NCBI GenBank assembly: GCA_958295485.1
Contig: OY282354.1
Location: forward strand, 3,496,042-3,560,041
Source: an uncultured Gammaproteobacteria bacterium
GTDB lineage: Bacteria > Pseudomonadota > Gammaproteobacteria > Eutrophobiales > Eutrophobiaceae
DNA: 64,000 bases
Reading direction: 5' to 3'
Shown: positions 63,601 to 64,000 of the stretch, one piece after another
How the letters are laid out: each line of letters begins with the position of its first letter
How positions within the stretch are numbered: position 1 is the stretch's first letter
The notes under the pieces: generated by a model
Database searches by the model: none
What the model was told of the DNA's origin: nothing
The model's input: the letters and a program-made list of their open reading frames with translations, nothing else
Position numbers and translations under genes: made by a program

Positions 63601-64000
63601 CTGTTATCGTCCACCGTTAGTGTGATCGACGTCGGCGCGCCGTCGTCGTCTGTCAGGCTGATCGTCGCCGAGTTTACCGTCAGGCTGCCTGAGGTACCGC
63701 TCACCGTGATCGTCTCGTCGGTCTCGTCCGTCGTATCGTCCGTCGGCGTCAGTGTGAAGGTTCCGGTACCGTTCGCCGCGTCCGCCGCAATCGTAATGTC
63801 GAAGTCCGACACCGCCGCAAAGTCCACCGCCGTCGCCGTGCCACTGCCCGCCACGCTCACCGTCACCGTCGTGGCCGCGGCGAACCGGGTCGTGCCGTCC
63901 ACTGTGGCGGTCACCGTGATCGTGGTCGCCCCGTCGCTCTCGGCCACGCTGTTGTCGTTCACCGTTAGTGTGATTGCGGTCGGGGCGGCATCGTCGTCCG
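54681..64000 (-). CDS. Giant Calx-beta-repeat surface protein with autotransporter barrel, paralog 3 (5' end beyond window)
   Basis: The frame is open to the window end, giving more than 3100 residues. About 18 Calx-beta-like repeats are visible; class B (ITLTVNDNSVGEADGATT) dominates, with a few class A. They are followed by the Ig-like domain (DLTPSFGSATIRDQSW, near 57690), the last Calx-beta domain, the pre-barrel helix SLRGEALQRSLATFGRTVA, the 13-residue linker array and the autotransporter barrel ending FLKFGNGK. The barrel is close to those of paralogs 1 and 2, with small insertions such as ERASLDGQATPAERGG. The 5' end and any poly-C tract lie outside the window. The 3' flank (54660-54690) is shared with giant gene 2. 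Confidence 0.87.
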   Translation of the reverse strand, partial: DDDAAPTAITLTVNDNSVAESDGATTITVTATVDGTTRFAAATTVTVSVAGSGTATAVDFAAVSDFDITIAADAANGTGTFTLTPTDDTTDETDETITVSGTSGSLTVNSATISLTDDDGAPTSITLTVDDNSVAEADGATLITVTATVNGGTRYADTTTVTVSVAGSGTASAVDFAAVSNFDIEIPAGAASATGTFTLTPTVDTTDETNETITVSGTSGSLTVNSATITLTDDDGPTVSIDSPSVTEGDSGSTNLTFTATLSAASVQPVTVAWGSGTGGTATSGTDYTAITGGTLTFAAGTLSQTFTVAVTGDTTDEVDETVVVTLSSPTNATVSATAGSGTGTITDDDGPTVSINSPSVTEGDSGTATLTFTVTLSAASVQPVTVAYADAGTGTATSGTDYTAITAGTLTFATGTTSQTFTVAVTGDVLAESNETVVVSLSSPTNATISTASGTGTITDNDGAPTAITLTVNDNSVGEADGATTITVTATVDGTTRFAEATTVTVSVAGSGTATAVDFAAVSDFDITIAAGAASQTGTFTLTPTNDVVDETDETITVSGTSGSLTVNSATITLTDDDAAPTAITLTVNDNSVGESDGATTITVTATVDGTTRFAEDTTVTVSVAGSGTATAVDFAAVANFDIEIDAGDASATGNFTLTPTDDAVDETDETVTVSGTSGSLTVNSATITLTDDDAAPTAITLTVDDDGVGEGDGATLITVTATVDGTTRFATATTVTVSVASSGTATAVDFAAVSDFDITIAADAASGTGTFTLTPTNDAADETDETITVSGTSGSLTVNSDTISLTDDDGAPTSLTLTVNDNSVGEGDGATTITVTATVNGATQFAGVTTVTVSVAGSGTATAVDFAAVSNFDITIAAGATSGTGTFTLTPTVDTTDETNETITVSGTSGSLTVNSATIALTDDDDAPTAITLTVDDNSVAEGDGATLITVTATVDGGTRYAAATTVTVSVAGSGTATAVDFAAVANFDIEIAADAASGTGTFTLTPTVDTTDETNETITVSGTSGSLTVNSTTISLTDDDDAPTAITLTVNDNSVGEADGATTITVTATVDGTTRYAAATTVTVSVAGSGTATAVDFAAVANFDITIAAGAASGTGTFTLTPTDDTTDETNETITVSGTSGSLTVNSATITLTDDDAAPTSITLTVNDNSVGEADGATTITVTATVDGTTRYAAATTVTVSVAGSGTATAVDFAAVSDFDITIAADATSGTGTFTLTPTVDTTDETDETITVSGTSGSLTVNSATITLTDDDAAPTSITLTVNDDGVGEADGATLITVTATVDGTTRFATATTVTVSVADSGTATAVDFAAVTAFDITIAADAASGTGSFTLTPTDDAADETDETITVSGTSGSLTVNSDTISLTDDDGAPTSLTLTVNDNSVAEGDGATLITVTATVNGATQFAGVTTVTVSVTGSGTATAVDFAAVSAFDITIAAGAASGAGTFTLTPTDDTTDETNETITVSGASSGLTVNSATIALTDDDGAPTAITLTVNDNSVAEADGATLITVTATVDGTTRFATTKTVTVSVTGTAAPTAVDFAAVANFDITIAADAASGAGTFTLTPTDDTTDETNETITVSGASPGLTVNSATITLTDNDGTPSLSINSPRVTEGNNGSTNLTFTVALSPASTEQVTVDYADAGTGTATSGTDYAAITAGSLTFPAGTASRQITVSVTGDATDEPDETVVVSLSNPVNATLGIDTGTGTIANDDGTVDPGISNDMPTLVIDSPRVAEGDSGTKNLTFTVSLSAPTAERVTVDYADAGTGTATPGTDYAAITAGALIFPAATTSREITVTVMGDVLDESDETVVLALSRPSNATLGTASGVGTIADDDALPSLSIDSPHVAEGHNGAKNLTFTVSLSAPSAEPVTVAWADAGTGTATPGTDCAVIPGGTLTFPAGTTSREITVTVIGDVLDESDETVVLALSNAGNATIGTATGTGAIANDDTPPTLSIASPRVTEGDPGSTTLTEGAAGSVSLTWTVTLDAASGRTVTVDYADAGTGTATPGTDYTALPAGTLTFPAGVTSQAITVSVTGDTITEPDETVVVALSDAANATISAATGTGTIIDNDVDLTPSFGSATIRDQSWTQNWPIPALSLPAAIGGDGALTYALTPALPNGLSFDAATRELSGMPTTAMGTTEYSLTATDEDGDAAALSFAIEVTDPITISIADAQAVEGESVEFEVTLSKPVPAVGALMVVCRVTDGTALAQSDYTPPADQQGEFSIAAGRREATIVIQTTDDDLVEDEETFTVTLVSARHAELGDAEATGRIIDDDLTSLRGEALQRSLATFGRTVATGAVDVIGQRFRPAGPPRAPRARLPHPAASYAGAGYNGPPRAPRAGLPPPPPRNGATGAVSAAADATWTTGAVSGAADAAWTAGAVSGATGAAWTTDAVSAATGAAWTTDAVSAAADAAWAAGAVSGATGAAWTTDAVSGAADAAWTAGAVSGATGAAWTTDAVSGAADAAWTAGAVSGATGAAWTTGAVSGAADAAWTAGAVSGATGAAWKTGAVSGAADAAWTAGAVSGATGAAWTTDAVSGAADAAWTAGAVSGATGAAWTTDAVSGAAGAAWTAGAGGGAAGAAWTAGAGGGAADAAWTAGAGSGAAWTASAVNNAARPGWTTGAWRNFFLDSHGGAALPGGFSGPERSPRGEFLSQVAFEKRLGASDEAGADDAAGADGEDGAKGRQWTVWARGSRSQFSGQSGSRITLDGEVNAGYLGADVRLAEHDLLLGVALSHSVGKLDYRMPTAGLDEGRVDLDLSSVLPYAHWTLNERVSLWGLLGIGWGKTSLTDGFGRATTDTTMQMAALGSRGELATWRGLDLALKGDALVVNMAGSAARGDAVTMPEVDADAHRLRLLVEGRREWQPSPQQQLELSLEFGGRWDGGDADTGVGAELGGGLAYRHAAWGLGLETQGRYLLGHTERAFEEWGASVAVVLDPGVEGIGPSFTLTPAWGEASSGVENLWRQEQLLGASLGGQAAPAERASLDGQATPAERGGLRPSRLQMELGYGFETRGPGLLKLYSAMDEAGPGSRNWRLGSEVTGRWFTWGLELDRRENWSGSPEHGIFLKFGNGK
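56055..56870 (-). repeat. 39-bp (13-residue) tandem linker repeats with 78-bp higher order in giant gene 3
   Basis: About 19-20 units of 13 residues, each starting with Trp: WTTDAVSGAADAA alternates with WTAGAVSGATGAA, giving a 78-bp double unit. Units toward the barrel change to WTAGAGGGAADAA. The array lies between the pre-barrel helix and the barrel. Long frames on both strands here are composition artefacts. Confidence 0.9.

Overview
The window looks like a GC-rich Gram-negative, probably gammaproteobacterial, chromosome. It carries an MSHA-type pilus operon with a lipoprotein secretin, proteins with outer-membrane autotransporter barrels, a proteobacterial hydroquinone catabolic set, and IS3 and REP-associated transposase material. 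I cannot name the species from sequence alone. No rRNA, tRNA or CRISPR array was seen.

Layout. Positions 1-5157 (minus strand) hold four tightly coupled genes of an MSHA-like type IV pilus: secretin (mshL-like), TPR protein (mshN-like), assembly ATPase (mshE-like, with an intact c-di-GMP-binding MshEN motif pair) and the inner-membrane platform protein (mshG/gspF-like, cut by the window start). Positions 5471-11066 hold a beta-carbonic anhydrase, a decayed thioredoxin-like fragment, and the parts of a hydroquinone pathway: a two-subunit hydroquinone 1,2-dioxygenase (hapC-hapD) on the plus strand, and maleylacetate reductase plus a fused 3-oxoacid CoA-transferase on the minus strand. Together these convert hydroquinone to 4-hydroxymuconic semialdehyde and then, after a dehydrogenase not encoded here, maleylacetate to 3-oxoadipate and 3-oxoadipyl-CoA. 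Two copies of a structured inverted repeat with a conserved 23-nt loop sit in the two divergent intergenic regions. A 78-bp tandem array has grown out of the 3' end of the reductase gene.

Positions 11145-49863 and 54681 to the end are dominated by three paralogous giant minus-strand genes (5340 aa, 7293 aa and more than 3000 aa). Each encodes tens of Calx-beta-type repeats, an Ig-like domain, a last Calx-beta domain, a variable linker and an autotransporter-type beta-barrel. The two genes whose 5' ends are visible carry a long poly-C tract (14 and 22 C) between an upstream leader reading frame and the signal-peptide start. The two lengths place the leader out of frame in one gene and in frame in the other, the pattern expected of phase variation by slipped-strand mispairing. 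Small coiled-coil genes, a deleted copy of them, and a deleted giant-gene remnant lie between the giants and show that the locus grew by tandem duplication.

Positions 50980-54650 form an accessory island wedged between the second and third giant genes: a VapBC-like toxin-antitoxin pair with a visible palindromic operator, an IS3-family end that truncates a small antitoxin-like gene, a string of tiny overlapping minus-strand genes ending in a HigA-type regulator, and a REP-associated (IS200-like) transposase element with repeated inverted termini.
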